A DNA stretch of 64,000 nucleotides from Amphibacillus sp052055485 (lineage in GTDB: Bacteria; Bacillota; Bacilli; Bacillales; Amphibacillaceae), in assembly GCF_052055485.1 (NCBI RefSeq), contig NZ_CP197171.1, forward strand, positions 2,914,001 to 2,978,000, in the 5' to 3' direction. Positions 18,466 through 26,356 of the stretch are shown in pieces. The position numbers were made by a program, and so were the translations under genes. Position 1 is the first letter of the stretch. Each line of letters begins with the position of its first letter. The notes under the pieces are model-generated. The model was not told the origin of the DNA. It did no database searches and worked only from the letters and a program-made list of their open reading frames with translations.

Positions 18466-19266
18466 ATGGAAACCATAGATTCATTTGGGATTCCTTTTCA
18501 AATCAATGATGTTAATGGAGATTTAATTTTCCCAAAGGGCATTGAACCAGAAGGGGTTAAGGAAAAACGAATTCCTGAAATGAAACAGTTACTGTTTGAT
18601 GATAGTAATCTGCCAGATAAATGTGCTTATAAATTCTATGCAAATATATTTACGCCTAAGTATAAAGAAGTCTTTCAAAAGTACGGTTATACGAATGGGA
18701 TTACTGCGATTACGCCAGAGCGTGTTAATGGGGAATGTTTAAAAAATTCGGGTCATTATCATATGAGCCACCAAAATGAAGCCGTACCATATATGGAATG
18801 CTATGAGGTTTTAAAAGGGAAAGCAGCTTTTCTGCTACAGAAATCTACTCGTCTTTCAGATGATAAGCCATTAGTGATTGAAGATTGTGTTGTTGTGATC
18901 ATGAAAGAAAAGGATAAATTGATTGTGCCGCCTCACTATGCGCACTGTGCAGTAAATATTGGTGAAGGTCCTATGTTATTTGGCAATCTAGCGGCGCCCT
19001 GTCCCTTAAATTATGAACCCATACAACACCATCATGGTTTCTTCACCTATGTACTTGATCTATCTGGAGAAAGACTTTTTGTTCAGAACCAAACTTATCA
19101 GAACTTGCCAAAGATTCGTGTAATTCATGCTAAGGAGTCACCAAAACATGGGATGACACGGGCATTATCATTGAATGACAGTTTTATTAAAAATCCTGAG
19201 AAGTTTAGATATTTGAATGATCCAGAATGTTATATTGAAGAAATCGAAACATTATTGGAGGGATAG
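18466..19266 (+). CDS. Cupin-type phosphosugar isomerase (archaeal-type glucose-6-phosphate isomerase family)
   Basis: 266 residues. The cupin metal-binding motif is plain: SGHYHMSHQNEAVPYMECYE (about residues 98-117) supplies two histidines and a glutamate, with another histidine in VPPHYAHCAVNIGEGP. This is the pattern of archaeal cupin GPI, which interconverts aldose-6-phosphate and ketose-6-phosphate. Known cupin GPIs are about 190 residues, so an additional C-terminal portion is present. ATG 18466 follows GGAGGG. In this operon it would isomerise the imported sugar phosphate; the true substrate could be glucose-, mannose- or another hexose-6-phosphate. Confidence 0.8.
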   Translation: METIDSFGIPFQINDVNGDLIFPKGIEPEGVKEKRIPEMKQLLFDDSNLPDKCAYKFYANIFTPKYKEVFQKYGYTNGITAITPERVNGECLKNSGHYHMSHQNEAVPYMECYEVLKGKAAFLLQKSTRLSDDKPLVIEDCVVVIMKEKDKLIVPPHYAHCAVNIGEGPMLFGNLAAPCPLNYEPIQHHHGFFTYVLDLSGERLFVQNQTYQNLPKIRVIHAKESPKHGMTRALSLNDSFIKNPEKFRYLNDPECYIEEIETLLEG

Positions 19267-19267
19267 C

Positions 19268-19900
19268 ATGAAATTGCAATTAGCCATTGACTTACATGGA
19301 ATTCCAGAATTAGTTGAATTGTCAAAAACAATCCATGATACAGTTGATATTATTGAAGTAGGAACACCTGTCCTTATGTTGGAGGGATTGCATTCAGTAT
19401 CGGCATTACACAAGGTACTGCCGACTGCAAAAATACTTGCAGATACTAAGATTGTGGATGGTGCTTCTTTAGAGACCCAATACGCAATTGATGCAGGGGC
19501 AGATATTGTCACGGTATTGGCGGTAGCTGATGACAAAACGATTCAAGATTGTATTGAAACAGCTCATAAAAACAACAAAGAAGTTCTTGTTGATTTAATA
19601 AATGTTGACAACATAGCGCAACGTGCTCAACAAATTGATGCTATGGGAGCTGATTATATAAGTGTTCATACTGCTTCAGATGTTCAAAGTGAAGGACGAA
19701 ATCCACTCAATGATTTAAAAATTATTAAAAATGTTGTCAAAAATGCAAAGATATCATGTGCGGGTGGTATTAACTTTACAACTATTGAGGCGATTAAATC
19801 ATTGAATCCAGATGTTGTGATTATTGGAAGTGCCATTTGCAGTCATGAAGACCCCAAATTTGCAGCAAAAAAGTACAGTGCAATCATCAAGGAGGGGTAA
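19268..19900 (+). CDS. hxlA: 3-hexulose-6-phosphate synthase (HPS; OMP decarboxylase superfamily)
   Basis: A 210-residue beta/alpha barrel. It catalyses ribulose-5-phosphate + formaldehyde to or from D-arabino-3-hexulose-6-phosphate. Motifs: LAIDLHGIPE, VDIIEVGTPVL, LADTKIVDGA (catalytic Asp-x-Lys-x-x-Asp) and SVHTASDVQ. The last fits HPS; keto-gulonate-phosphate decarboxylase (UlaD) has HR at that place, so a UlaD role is less likely even though the PTS is ascorbate-type. The start ATG 19268 is one base after the previous stop. The next gene encodes PHI, its classic partner. Confidence 0.85.
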   Translation: MKLQLAIDLHGIPELVELSKTIHDTVDIIEVGTPVLMLEGLHSVSALHKVLPTAKILADTKIVDGASLETQYAIDAGADIVTVLAVADDKTIQDCIETAHKNNKEVLVDLINVDNIAQRAQQIDAMGADYISVHTASDVQSEGRNPLNDLKIIKNVVKNAKISCAGGINFTTIEAIKSLNPDVVIIGSAICSHEDPKFAAKKYSAIIKEG

Positions 19901-19901
19901 T

Positions 19902-20468
19902 ATGTCAAACAGCAGTAATATGATCGGTATCTCAAATGAAATTCAAGAAGTCGTGTCACATATTGAATGCCACCAAGTATCGGAGATTGTCAATATGTTA
20001 ACACAAAAATACAATACACAGACAAGAGTATATTGCGCTGGAGCAGGCAGATCACTCTTGGTAATGCGTGCTTTTGCGATGCGTTTGATGCATCTTGGCT
20101 ATGAAGCCTATGTTGTTGGTGATGTTAATACGCCAGCCATTGGCAAACCTGATGTGCTTATTGTTGGATCAGGGTCGGGAGAAATAAGTGCGCTCTGTAT
20201 GATGATTGACAAAGCGAAAACAATTGGCTGCAAAGTTATTCATATTACTCGAAACAAGACATCATCAATTGCTAAAAAAGCGGATAAAGTGTTGAACATC
20301 CCAATTGATAGATTGGAACAAACCATGCAGCCCAGTGGTAGTATTTTTGAACAAGCGATGCTTGTTGCTTTGGATGGCTTGGTATTAGATTTAGTTGAAA
20401 GCTTAGCACTACTTAATGTGGCGAGTTTGGATGAATTTATCGCAATACGTCATGCGAATCTGGAATAG
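19902..20468 (+). CDS. hxlB: 6-phospho-3-hexuloisomerase (PHI; SIS domain)
   Basis: 188 residues. A SIS-domain isomerase interconverting 3-hexulose-6-phosphate and fructose-6-phosphate. Signatures: VYCAGAGRSLLVMRAFAMRL, then HLGYEAYVVGDVNTPAI, the phosphate-binding VGSGSGEISAL, and GSIFEQAMLVALDGLVLDL near the C-terminus. It follows the HPS stop by 1 nt with GGAGGGG inside the end of HPS, so coupling is tight. Its presence beside HPS argues for a RuMP reaction pair. Confidence 0.92.
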   Translation: MSNSSNMIGISNEIQEVVSHIECHQVSEIVNMLTQKYNTQTRVYCAGAGRSLLVMRAFAMRLMHLGYEAYVVGDVNTPAIGKPDVLIVGSGSGEISALCMMIDKAKTIGCKVIHITRNKTSSIAKKADKVLNIPIDRLEQTMQPSGSIFEQAMLVALDGLVLDLVESLALLNVASLDEFIAIRHANLE

Positions 20469-20478
20469 GAGGCTTAAC

Positions 20479-21147
20479 ATGAAAGACTATATTGCACCAT
20501 CAATTATGTGTGCTGATTTATTGAATTTGGAATCTGAAATACGAAAATTAGAGTCAGCTAATGTTGATTTAATTCATTATGATATTATGGATACGACATT
20601 TACAAACCAAACTATGTTGCCGCTAATGGCTGTTCCTATGATGAAGAAAGTAACTAACATTCCTTTAGACATTCATGTCATGATTGATCGACCAGAACGA
20701 ATTATTGACACATTACTTCCAGTTTGTAAAGATGCATATGTATCATTTCATGTGGAATCAACAATGGAAATTGGAGCCTTAATTCAATATGTTCGTGAGG
20801 CAGGAGGAAAACCAGGTGTAGCTATTAACTCAGGTACACCCATATCGATGTTGGAAGAAGTTATTGATCGCATTGATATGGTTATCGTCATTCTTGGAAA
20901 CGGAGGATTTGGACCACGTCAACCCCTTGATCAACAGTTACTGCGTAAGGTTTCGCAAATAAAAACAATGATAGAGGAAAGTGGCCGTGATATTCTACTG
21001 TCAGTTGATGGCGGTGTTTCTAAAGAAACGGCTAAGAAAACCAAAGAAGTTGGTGCCGATACATTTGTATTGGGTACAAGTTCAATCTATATTAAAGGTC
21101 ATGATGTTGTTACACTTTGTGACGAATTTAGGGGCTATATCAAATGA
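20479..21147 (+). CDS. Ribulose-phosphate/allulose-phosphate 3-epimerase family, paralogue 1
   Basis: 222 residues, a TIM barrel of the Rpe/AlsE family. Catalytic and metal residues are retained: PSIMCADLL, HYDIMD (His, Asp), LDIHVMI (His), FHVES, and SVDGGVSKETA (Asp). Ribulose-phosphate epimerases usually have NPGFGGQ for phosphate binding; here it is GNGGFGPRQ. The MCxDLL text and overall look recall AlsE (allulose-6-phosphate 3-epimerase) more than housekeeping Rpe, so a hexulose-phosphate substrate is possible. GGAGG precedes the ATG. Confidence 0.85.
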   Translation: MKDYIAPSIMCADLLNLESEIRKLESANVDLIHYDIMDTTFTNQTMLPLMAVPMMKKVTNIPLDIHVMIDRPERIIDTLLPVCKDAYVSFHVESTMEIGALIQYVREAGGKPGVAINSGTPISMLEEVIDRIDMVIVILGNGGFGPRQPLDQQLLRKVSQIKTMIEESGRDILLSVDGGVSKETAKKTKEVGADTFVLGTSSIYIKGHDVVTLCDEFRGYIK

Positions 21148-21827
21148 AATATAAAGAGAATCCTATTTATGTTGCGCCATCTTTAGAACGTTGTGACTGG
21201 TTAAACATGGAGAATGAATTGGAGCAACTTGAAGCAGCTGGTGTTGATCTATTTCATATTGATATAATGGATCGCACATATGGACAGATAATCTTAATGT
21301 CTCCCAATATAGTACCGATGATTAAAAAAATCACATCTGTTCCGCTAGACATTCACATGTATGTGTCAGAACCAGAAGTTTACTTTCCAAAGTTATTTGA
21401 ATGTTGTAAAGGCGATTATATCAGCATTCAATTGGAAGCGGTTACTGATATTTCAAGAATTCTTGAGGTGATTCACAAAAATGGTTGTAAACCTGCAATA
21501 AGTATTGAAATGGCGACTCCCGTATCAAGCCTAGAAGAGATTATTGATCAAGTAGACTTAATTAACTTACTTGTAAGAAATAATGGATTTAGTCATAAGC
21601 CAATTAAAGATAGTATGCTTAAAAAAGTAGCTAAAGTGAAGCAGATGATTGTGGAAAGTGGTCGTGATATTCTTTTGGAGGTTGATGGAAGTATTGATTT
21701 TGATGATACAATTCACCTGATTGAAAAGGGGGCAGATACGATTGTATATGGAACAAAAGTTATTTTTAGAGATAACATTCCATATGCTGAAAGTATGAAG
21801 GAACTGAGAAGAAAGATTGAATTGTAG
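21144..21827 (+). CDS. 3-epimerase family protein, divergent paralogue 2
   Basis: 227 residues; overlaps paralogue 1 by 4 nt (ATGA), so it is coupled. It aligns with the preceding protein throughout: PSLERCDWLNMENELEQLE, FHIDIMD, LDIHMYV and LEVDGSIDFDD keep the two His and two Asp metal ligands. However, the usual FHxE is SIQLE, losing a histidine, the phosphate loop is RNNGFSHK and GTS becomes GTK. It may epimerise a different phosphosugar, or form a hetero-oligomer with paralogue 1. Last gene of the operon. Confidence 0.8.
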   Translation: MKYKENPIYVAPSLERCDWLNMENELEQLEAAGVDLFHIDIMDRTYGQIILMSPNIVPMIKKITSVPLDIHMYVSEPEVYFPKLFECCKGDYISIQLEAVTDISRILEVIHKNGCKPAISIEMATPVSSLEEIIDQVDLINLLVRNNGFSHKPIKDSMLKKVAKVKQMIVESGRDILLEVDGSIDFDDTIHLIEKGADTIVYGTKVIFRDNIPYAESMKELRRKIEL

Positions 21828-21856
21828 TGATATAGATAGTTTTAATAGATAATAGA

Positions 21857-21898
21857 AATAGTGACTTCTCACTTGCGAGTGGAAAGTCACTATTTTTC
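21857..21898. terminator. Bidirectional terminator between convergent genes
   Basis: AATAGTGACTT (21857-21867) and AAGTCACTATT (21884-21894) form an 11-bp stem extended by CTCACT/AGTGG, followed by TTTTTCATTTT. It ends the sugar operon and, on the other strand, the CAP gene. Confidence 0.85.
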
Positions 21899-21930
21899 AT
21901 TTTAACTGGGTTTTGTCCCAATTCCATTAT

Positions 21931-22770
21931 TTAATTACCAATAAACATTTGTGTCCAGTGGTTGCCGTTTTCGATATAGCCAACTCCAATGTGTGTATAG
22001 TCAGGATTTAAAATGTTGGCACGGTGACCCTCACTATTCATCCAGCCATTGACAACTTCTTCTGGACTTCTTTGTCCTTTAGCAATGTTCTCTCCAGCTG
22101 TACGATAGTTAACACCGAATTGTTGCATCATATCAAATGGTGAACCGTATGTTGGACTGTTATGGGAGAAATACCCATTGCTAGCCATATCATTTGATTT
22201 TTCTCGTGCTACAGAGCTTAATGATTCATCAATTGAAAGAGGCTGTAAACCATGTGCTGCACGTTCTTGATTTGTCAATTCTACAACTTGACGTTCGAAA
22301 GCATGTAGACTTGAATTTGTTGCTTCTGTTGACTCGTTATTTCCTTGCTCTGGCTCTGTTGGTGTTGGTTCAACAGGAGCTTCTGTTTCTGGTGTTTCAA
22401 CAGACTCTTCAGGTTCTTCAGTGGGTTGTTCACTGTCTTCCTGTTCAGGTGCTTCCGGTTGTTCTGCTTCTTCAACTGGAGCTTCATTTTCTTCTGGTTG
22501 ATCAGTTTTCTCTGCTGGATCTTCATTTTCCTGTGACTCTTCAACAGGTTGACAAGGATTTTTCTTTTTATATTCACTCATAAAGCGACTCATATAATTT
22601 TCAATCCATTCTTGCCAATTACCATCTAATTGATTTAAATCTATATTGAAGGCACGTGTTGAAAAATGGTGCCCAGCTTTTCGTACTTGTGCTGCTTCAA
22701 CTTGTGGAGTAGCTAGACCAAGTAAAAGTGTGGTTGAAACAACAACCGTTACTGCAATTTTCTTAAACAT
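21931..22770 (-). CDS. Secreted CAP-domain protein (SCP/YkwD-like)
   Basis: 279 residues. Signal peptide (about 1-27, ending VEAAQ), a short basic/aromatic stretch, then a long Pro/Glu/Thr-rich acidic linker (about 75-150) and a C-terminal CAP domain (about 160-279) with NQERAAHGLQPLSID, REKSNDMASNGYFSHNSP, AGENIAKG and GHRANILNPDYTHIGVGY. YkwD-type proteins are exported and of uncertain role. I start at ATG 22770, since an ATG four codons earlier lies within the AGGAGATG ribosome site. Confidence 0.9.
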   Translation of the reverse strand: MFKKIAVTVVVSTTLLLGLATPQVEAAQVRKAGHHFSTRAFNIDLNQLDGNWQEWIENYMSRFMSEYKKKNPCQPVEESQENEDPAEKTDQPEENEAPVEEAEQPEAPEQEDSEQPTEEPEESVETPETEAPVEPTPTEPEQGNNESTEATNSSLHAFERQVVELTNQERAAHGLQPLSIDESLSSVAREKSNDMASNGYFSHNSPTYGSPFDMMQQFGVNYRTAGENIAKGQRSPEEVVNGWMNSEGHRANILNPDYTHIGVGYIENGNHWTQMFIGN

Positions 22771-23176
22771 ATTGTAAAACATCTCCTTTGTTTTAATTTC
22801 ACAGTCATCATATCACGTTTTTTTTGTTACAATCCGTCCTAATTTTTCCACTCAAATAGCTAATAGGTTAACAGTATGCTATCTTAATAATGTTAAGTTG
22901 GTAGAATAGATTAAATTTATTAAAAAAGGAAATAATTACGCGCGAAAGACTATTGACAACTTCTGTGAATCAAGAATTTTGTCATATTTGAAGCGATTTT
23001 GTAACGAATGTCATCATTCTTTAACATGAGATAAAAACATATTGGTTGATCGATCAAGCTTATCCATAATTAATATTGGTGTGCGGTTTAAAAAACTTTA
23101 TTTAAAAAAATGTAGTCATCTGATGATTGAGTACGTCTATACAGTGTAGAGAGATAAAAGAGGGGAGGCGAGTGCC
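22771..23176. other. Divergent spacer before the sigma operon
   Basis: No gene is supported. TTGATCGATCAA at 23046-23057 is a perfect 12-bp palindrome. An ECF-type promoter candidate is described at 23111. Confidence 0.4.
23111..23137 (+). promoter_or_regulatory. Candidate ECF-type autoregulated promoter
   Basis: TGTAGT (23111-23116), 17 nt, then CGTC (23134-23137) loosely resembles Bacillus ECF promoters (TGAAAC, 16-17 nt, CGTC), about 40 nt before the proposed sigma start. Autoregulation is usual for such operons. Weak match. Confidence 0.3.
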
Positions 23177-23716
23177 ATTCATGATGAGTTATTAATTAAA
23201 AGAATCAAGACTGGTCAGACACAGGCGTTACGTCTTTTGATTGAACGATATAAACACCATGTATTTAAAATTGCTTTGAGTGTTGTCCATAATGAAAAGG
23301 ATGCAGAAGATATTGCTCAAGAAACATTTATTAAAATGATAGATGCACTCCCGTCCTATCGATCAGAAGGTTTTAAAACATGGATTAGTCGAATTGCCCT
23401 ACATAAATCAATTGATTTTAAACGAAAACAGCAGCGGAGAAGGGAAGAACTTTCAACATTTGAACAAGATTATCAATGGGTTGATCAAGATAATGTTGAG
23501 CAGGAGTTTTTAAAAAATGAGCTGCAACAAAAGATTAAAATAGCGTTAAAGTATATGCCAGAAAAATTTCGAGGCGTTATCCAGTGTTATTATATGGAAG
23601 ATATGTCTTATAAAGAAATTGCTGATCAACTAGATTTAACTGAATCCAATGTGAAAATTCGCTTATATCGTGCTCGGATTTGGATGAAAGAGCACTGGAA
23701 GGAGGAGGATTTTTAA
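23177..23716 (+). CDS. ECF RNA polymerase sigma factor, probable ATT start
   Basis: About 179 residues. Region 2 (AEDIAQETFIKMIDALPSYR) and region 4 (YMEDMSYKEIADQLDLTESN, then VKIRLYRAR) are clear. The frame is open back to 23150, yet there is no in-frame ATG, GTG or TTG before TTG 23237, which would remove the start of region 2. GGAGG at 23164-23168 lies 8 nt before an in-frame ATT (23177), giving HDELLIKRIKTGQTQALRLL, a normal ECF N-terminus. The gene overlaps the anti-sigma ATG by 1 nt (TAATG). Confidence 0.85.
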   Translation: MHDELLIKRIKTGQTQALRLLIERYKHHVFKIALSVVHNEKDAEDIAQETFIKMIDALPSYRSEGFKTWISRIALHKSIDFKRKQQRRREELSTFEQDYQWVDQDNVEQEFLKNELQQKIKIALKYMPEKFRGVIQCYYMEDMSYKEIADQLDLTESNVKIRLYRARIWMKEHWKEEDF

Positions 23717-24147
23717 TGACACACATTCATAATGAAAGGCTTAATGCTTATATTGATCAACAGCTATCAGAACAAGAGGAAATCGAGATTGAAACACATC
23801 TTTATCAATGTGATACATGTAGTGATCAATACTTGTTATTACTTGAAGCTGAGGACATCGGTGCATCCGTTTCGGATCAATTTACAGATGATGTGATCGC
23901 TAAAATAAATCGTCAACTTGTTCAAACAAATTATATCTCCTCTCAAACAAACCATAGAAAGCAAACGATTAAGCATTTTTGGTTAGCTGCGGGACTGACG
24001 ATTGTTTTCACGCTAACTGGTTTATTTCAAGGGATGATCAACATGACAACTGAGCAAGACTTTCAAGAGCGCGGATCGATTACAGCACATCTATTAGATA
24101 AAAGTAATGATTTTTTTAATCACATAAAAGGGGGACGTCATGAATGA
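23716..24147 (+). CDS. Anti-sigma factor with zf-HC2 zinc finger
   Basis: 143 residues. N-terminal putative zinc-binding anti-sigma domain (HxxxCxxC in ETHLYQCDTCSDQYLLLL), a single membrane helix around residues 93-112, and a short outer tail. It would hold the co-encoded sigma factor at the membrane until a signal frees it. TAATG overlap with sigma; ATGA overlap with the next gene, so the four genes form one tightly coupled operon. Confidence 0.88.
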   Translation: MTHIHNERLNAYIDQQLSEQEEIEIETHLYQCDTCSDQYLLLLEAEDIGASVSDQFTDDVIAKINRQLVQTNYISSQTNHRKQTIKHFWLAAGLTIVFTLTGLFQGMINMTTEQDFQERGSITAHLLDKSNDFFNHIKGGRHE

Positions 24148-25238
24148 AATCACCGTTACTAGCTTTTTTCTTAGCTATTTTTCCAGGCTTCGGTCATCTA
24201 TATTTAGGCTATAAAATAAGAGGGTTATTATATCCGATTAGCTTTTTTGGCACACTTTTATTAAGTTTTTCTTTTGGTATCTTTGTCGATGAACAACCTT
24301 TTTTCTTCTGCCTGTTTATCGCTGGTGTGATTTGGGTGATTAATGGATTAGATATGATTCTCACTTTGATTATTCGAGGAAATCAGTCAAAACAAGTCTC
24401 GACCCAAGATCACCCAAATGAACAAATTACCCAGTTAAATCAAGCTGCTTTTCTAAAAAATGAACGGGTTACAACTATTTTACTTTCATTCATTCCTGGT
24501 GCAGGTCAGTTTTATTTAGGATTAGCACAACGCGGGTTAACGATTGTTGCTGCTTTTTTCGGTATCATTGCCATGGTATTATTTATTGGCATGGTAGTCA
24601 CACCAGAATTTATTATTTTCTTGTTTGCTTTGCCGATTATCTGGATCTACAGTATGTTTGATGCGATTCAATTATTAAATAAGAAACAAGCAGGGGATGA
24701 ATTGCTCGATCGAACATTGTTTGATGACTTTGAGTATTATCGTAAAGAAGGGAAAAAAAGCAAGCTATTGGCAACGATTTTAGCGATATTCCCAGGAGCA
24801 GGACATATGTATCTCGGCTTACAAAGACGCGGGTTACAGCTGATGGCGGGTTTTCTGTTATCTGTTTATATTCTTGATGTCTTGAATTTAGGATTATTTC
24901 TCTTCTTAATTCCGATCATCTGGTTTTATAGCTTTTTTGATGCTTTGCAGCTGGCAAACCGAGCAGAGGATGAAGAAATTGAGGATATACCGATCATTAG
25001 TTATCTAGCCAATCATCAGAAATGGCTAGGGATGGCTTTGATTGCACTTGGTGTCTTTTATATGTTTGAAGCTATTTTATTACCAGAGTTAGCTGAATAT
25101 ATTTTCGAAACATTTGGAGTATATTTATATGACTATTATTATCAGTATTTCCAAATGACAATTGTCTGTTTATTATTAATCGGTGGCGGTATGAAATTGT
25201 TAGCTGGATCAAAAAAAGATAAAAAGGAGGATAAGTGA
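24144..25238 (+). CDS. Polytopic membrane protein with three TM2-like repeats
   Basis: 364 residues. Three internal repeats each begin with a Pro-Gly turn motif: LAIFPGFGHLYLGYKIRGL (about 9-27), LSFIPGAGQFYLGLAQRGL (about 114-132) and LAIFPGAGHMYLGLQRRGL (about 213-231), each followed by hydrophobic helices and a D-A/D-M segment such as WIYSMFDAIQLLN. This is the TM2-domain pattern in triplicate. C-terminal helices and a Lys-rich tail follow. Its placement in a sigma/anti-sigma operon suggests an envelope stress function; no known role. Confidence 0.8.
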   Translation: MKSPLLAFFLAIFPGFGHLYLGYKIRGLLYPISFFGTLLLSFSFGIFVDEQPFFFCLFIAGVIWVINGLDMILTLIIRGNQSKQVSTQDHPNEQITQLNQAAFLKNERVTTILLSFIPGAGQFYLGLAQRGLTIVAAFFGIIAMVLFIGMVVTPEFIIFLFALPIIWIYSMFDAIQLLNKKQAGDELLDRTLFDDFEYYRKEGKKSKLLATILAIFPGAGHMYLGLQRRGLQLMAGFLLSVYILDVLNLGLFLFLIPIIWFYSFFDALQLANRAEDEEIEDIPIISYLANHQKWLGMALIALGVFYMFEAILLPELAEYIFETFGVYLYDYYYQYFQMTIVCLLLIGGGMKLLAGSKKDKKEDK

Positions 25239-26128
25239 TGAGACAGTGGCGAGTGGGTTCTTTTTCAATGGGTATTTTATTAATCAGTACCGGTATCGTA
25301 TTATGGCTAGCCAAACTATTAGATTGGGATTTAGAGACAATCGCTTCATTATTTATTCCTTTTTTACTGCTGTTAATCGGAATTGAGATTATCGTTCAGC
25401 TGATTTTTTTCCGTCATGATCAGGCGTTAATTAAATATGATATTTTCTCGATTCTGTTTATTTCTTTTATTACCTTTTTGGCCTTGGTTACTTTTGTCAT
25501 GTCATCAACTGGTTTATTAGCAGCTGTTCAGCATGAGATTTTTGCCCAAGAACAAGAACGGTTGGTTGCAACCTATAATGAACCGGTTGATCAAGCGATT
25601 AGCAAAATTGTCATTGAAGGAAATAACAACATCGATATGTCGTTAAATGCAAATCAGACAGATGAACTAACGGTTTTTGGTACAGTACAGACAAACGCAA
25701 ACGATTTTGTTGATCAACAAGATTATCTGAATATCAATCAAGTGGGGGATACCCTTTACTTACATGTACTTAATCCGACGTCACAGTATGGAATGGGGCG
25801 TACTTATCATCATTATAATCTCACGGTTTCAATACCAGGTCACCTTGAAGTTACCGCCAATACGTTCATTTCAACTGTTGATTTGGATTTGGAAAAAATC
25901 AGTGCAAATTGGTATGTGGACGAGGCAATTGATGTTTTCATTCATGAGGCTGAAGAAGCCAATCATGTTTTGACCGTATCAACTGATTATTATGATAATC
26001 TAACAAATTGGGATGAAGCTGATTTATCAGCTGATGAAGAAAAGATGACATGGACAAAAACATTTGGTTCAGGCGACTATAACATTCTTATTAAAGAGGC
26101 TCATTATGTCGATGAGCGAATGAACTAA
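25238..26128 (+). CDS. Membrane protein with LiaF-like N-terminal helices and exported beta domain
   Basis: About 296 residues. Three or four helices at the N-terminus (RVGSFSMGILLISTGIVLWL onward) resemble the membrane part of LiaF/DUF5668 proteins; the C-terminal two thirds is a soluble beta-rich domain like the adhesin-type domain found behind such helices in envelope-stress proteins. ATG 25238 follows AAGGAGG by 7 nt and overlaps the previous stop by 1 nt. Likely senses or modulates envelope stress with the sigma system (inference from context). Confidence 0.7.
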   Translation: MRQWRVGSFSMGILLISTGIVLWLAKLLDWDLETIASLFIPFLLLLIGIEIIVQLIFFRHDQALIKYDIFSILFISFITFLALVTFVMSSTGLLAAVQHEIFAQEQERLVATYNEPVDQAISKIVIEGNNNIDMSLNANQTDELTVFGTVQTNANDFVDQQDYLNINQVGDTLYLHVLNPTSQYGMGRTYHHYNLTVSIPGHLEVTANTFISTVDLDLEKISANWYVDEAIDVFIHEAEEANHVLTVSTDYYDNLTNWDEADLSADEEKMTWTKTFGSGDYNILIKEAHYVDERMN

Positions 26129-26143
26129 ATACTTATTATAGGA

Positions 26144-26178
26144 CGGACAGGGTAACATAATATCCTGTCCGTTTTTGT
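26144..26178 (+). terminator. Terminator of the sigma operon
   Basis: CGGACAGG (26144-26151) pairs with CCTGTCCG (26164-26171) and is followed by TTTTTGTCC. Confidence 0.85.
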
Positions 26179-26212
26179 CCCCAATGGAATATCACGACAT
26201 GGATCACACAAG

Positions 26213-26268
26213 TGCTTGTATGACTAACATTCTGTAGATCTAACTCCAACTGATTGAAGTTTCGTTTG
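26213..26268 (+). repeat. Degenerate 3' end of the interspersed repeat
   Basis: AACTCCAACTGATTGAAGTT then TCGTTT at 26242-26267 matches the conserved right end with one change. The preceding bases (TGTATGACTAACATTCTGTAG) resemble the internal CTTGTGTGACCAACATCGTG module of copy 1. Left end absent. Confidence 0.65.
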
Positions 26269-26356
26269 AAACTGAGAATAGGAAAGTGATTGATTCTTGC
26301 AGGTTTGGTCAAAGAATCTTATACTTTAAGGTAAGTTTAACTAGGGAGATGTTGAA

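Noticed and set aside
19268..19900. Keto-gulonate-6-phosphate decarboxylase (UlaD) instead of HPS
   Set aside because: HTASD replaces the HRxxD of UlaD and a PHI gene follows; though the ascorbate-type PTS made this worth considering.
22194..22583. Long open frames in other frames of the CAP gene, plus and minus strand
   Set aside because: They arise from the low-complexity Glu/Pro/Thr-rich linker of the real minus-strand gene; no ribosome site or recognisable protein.
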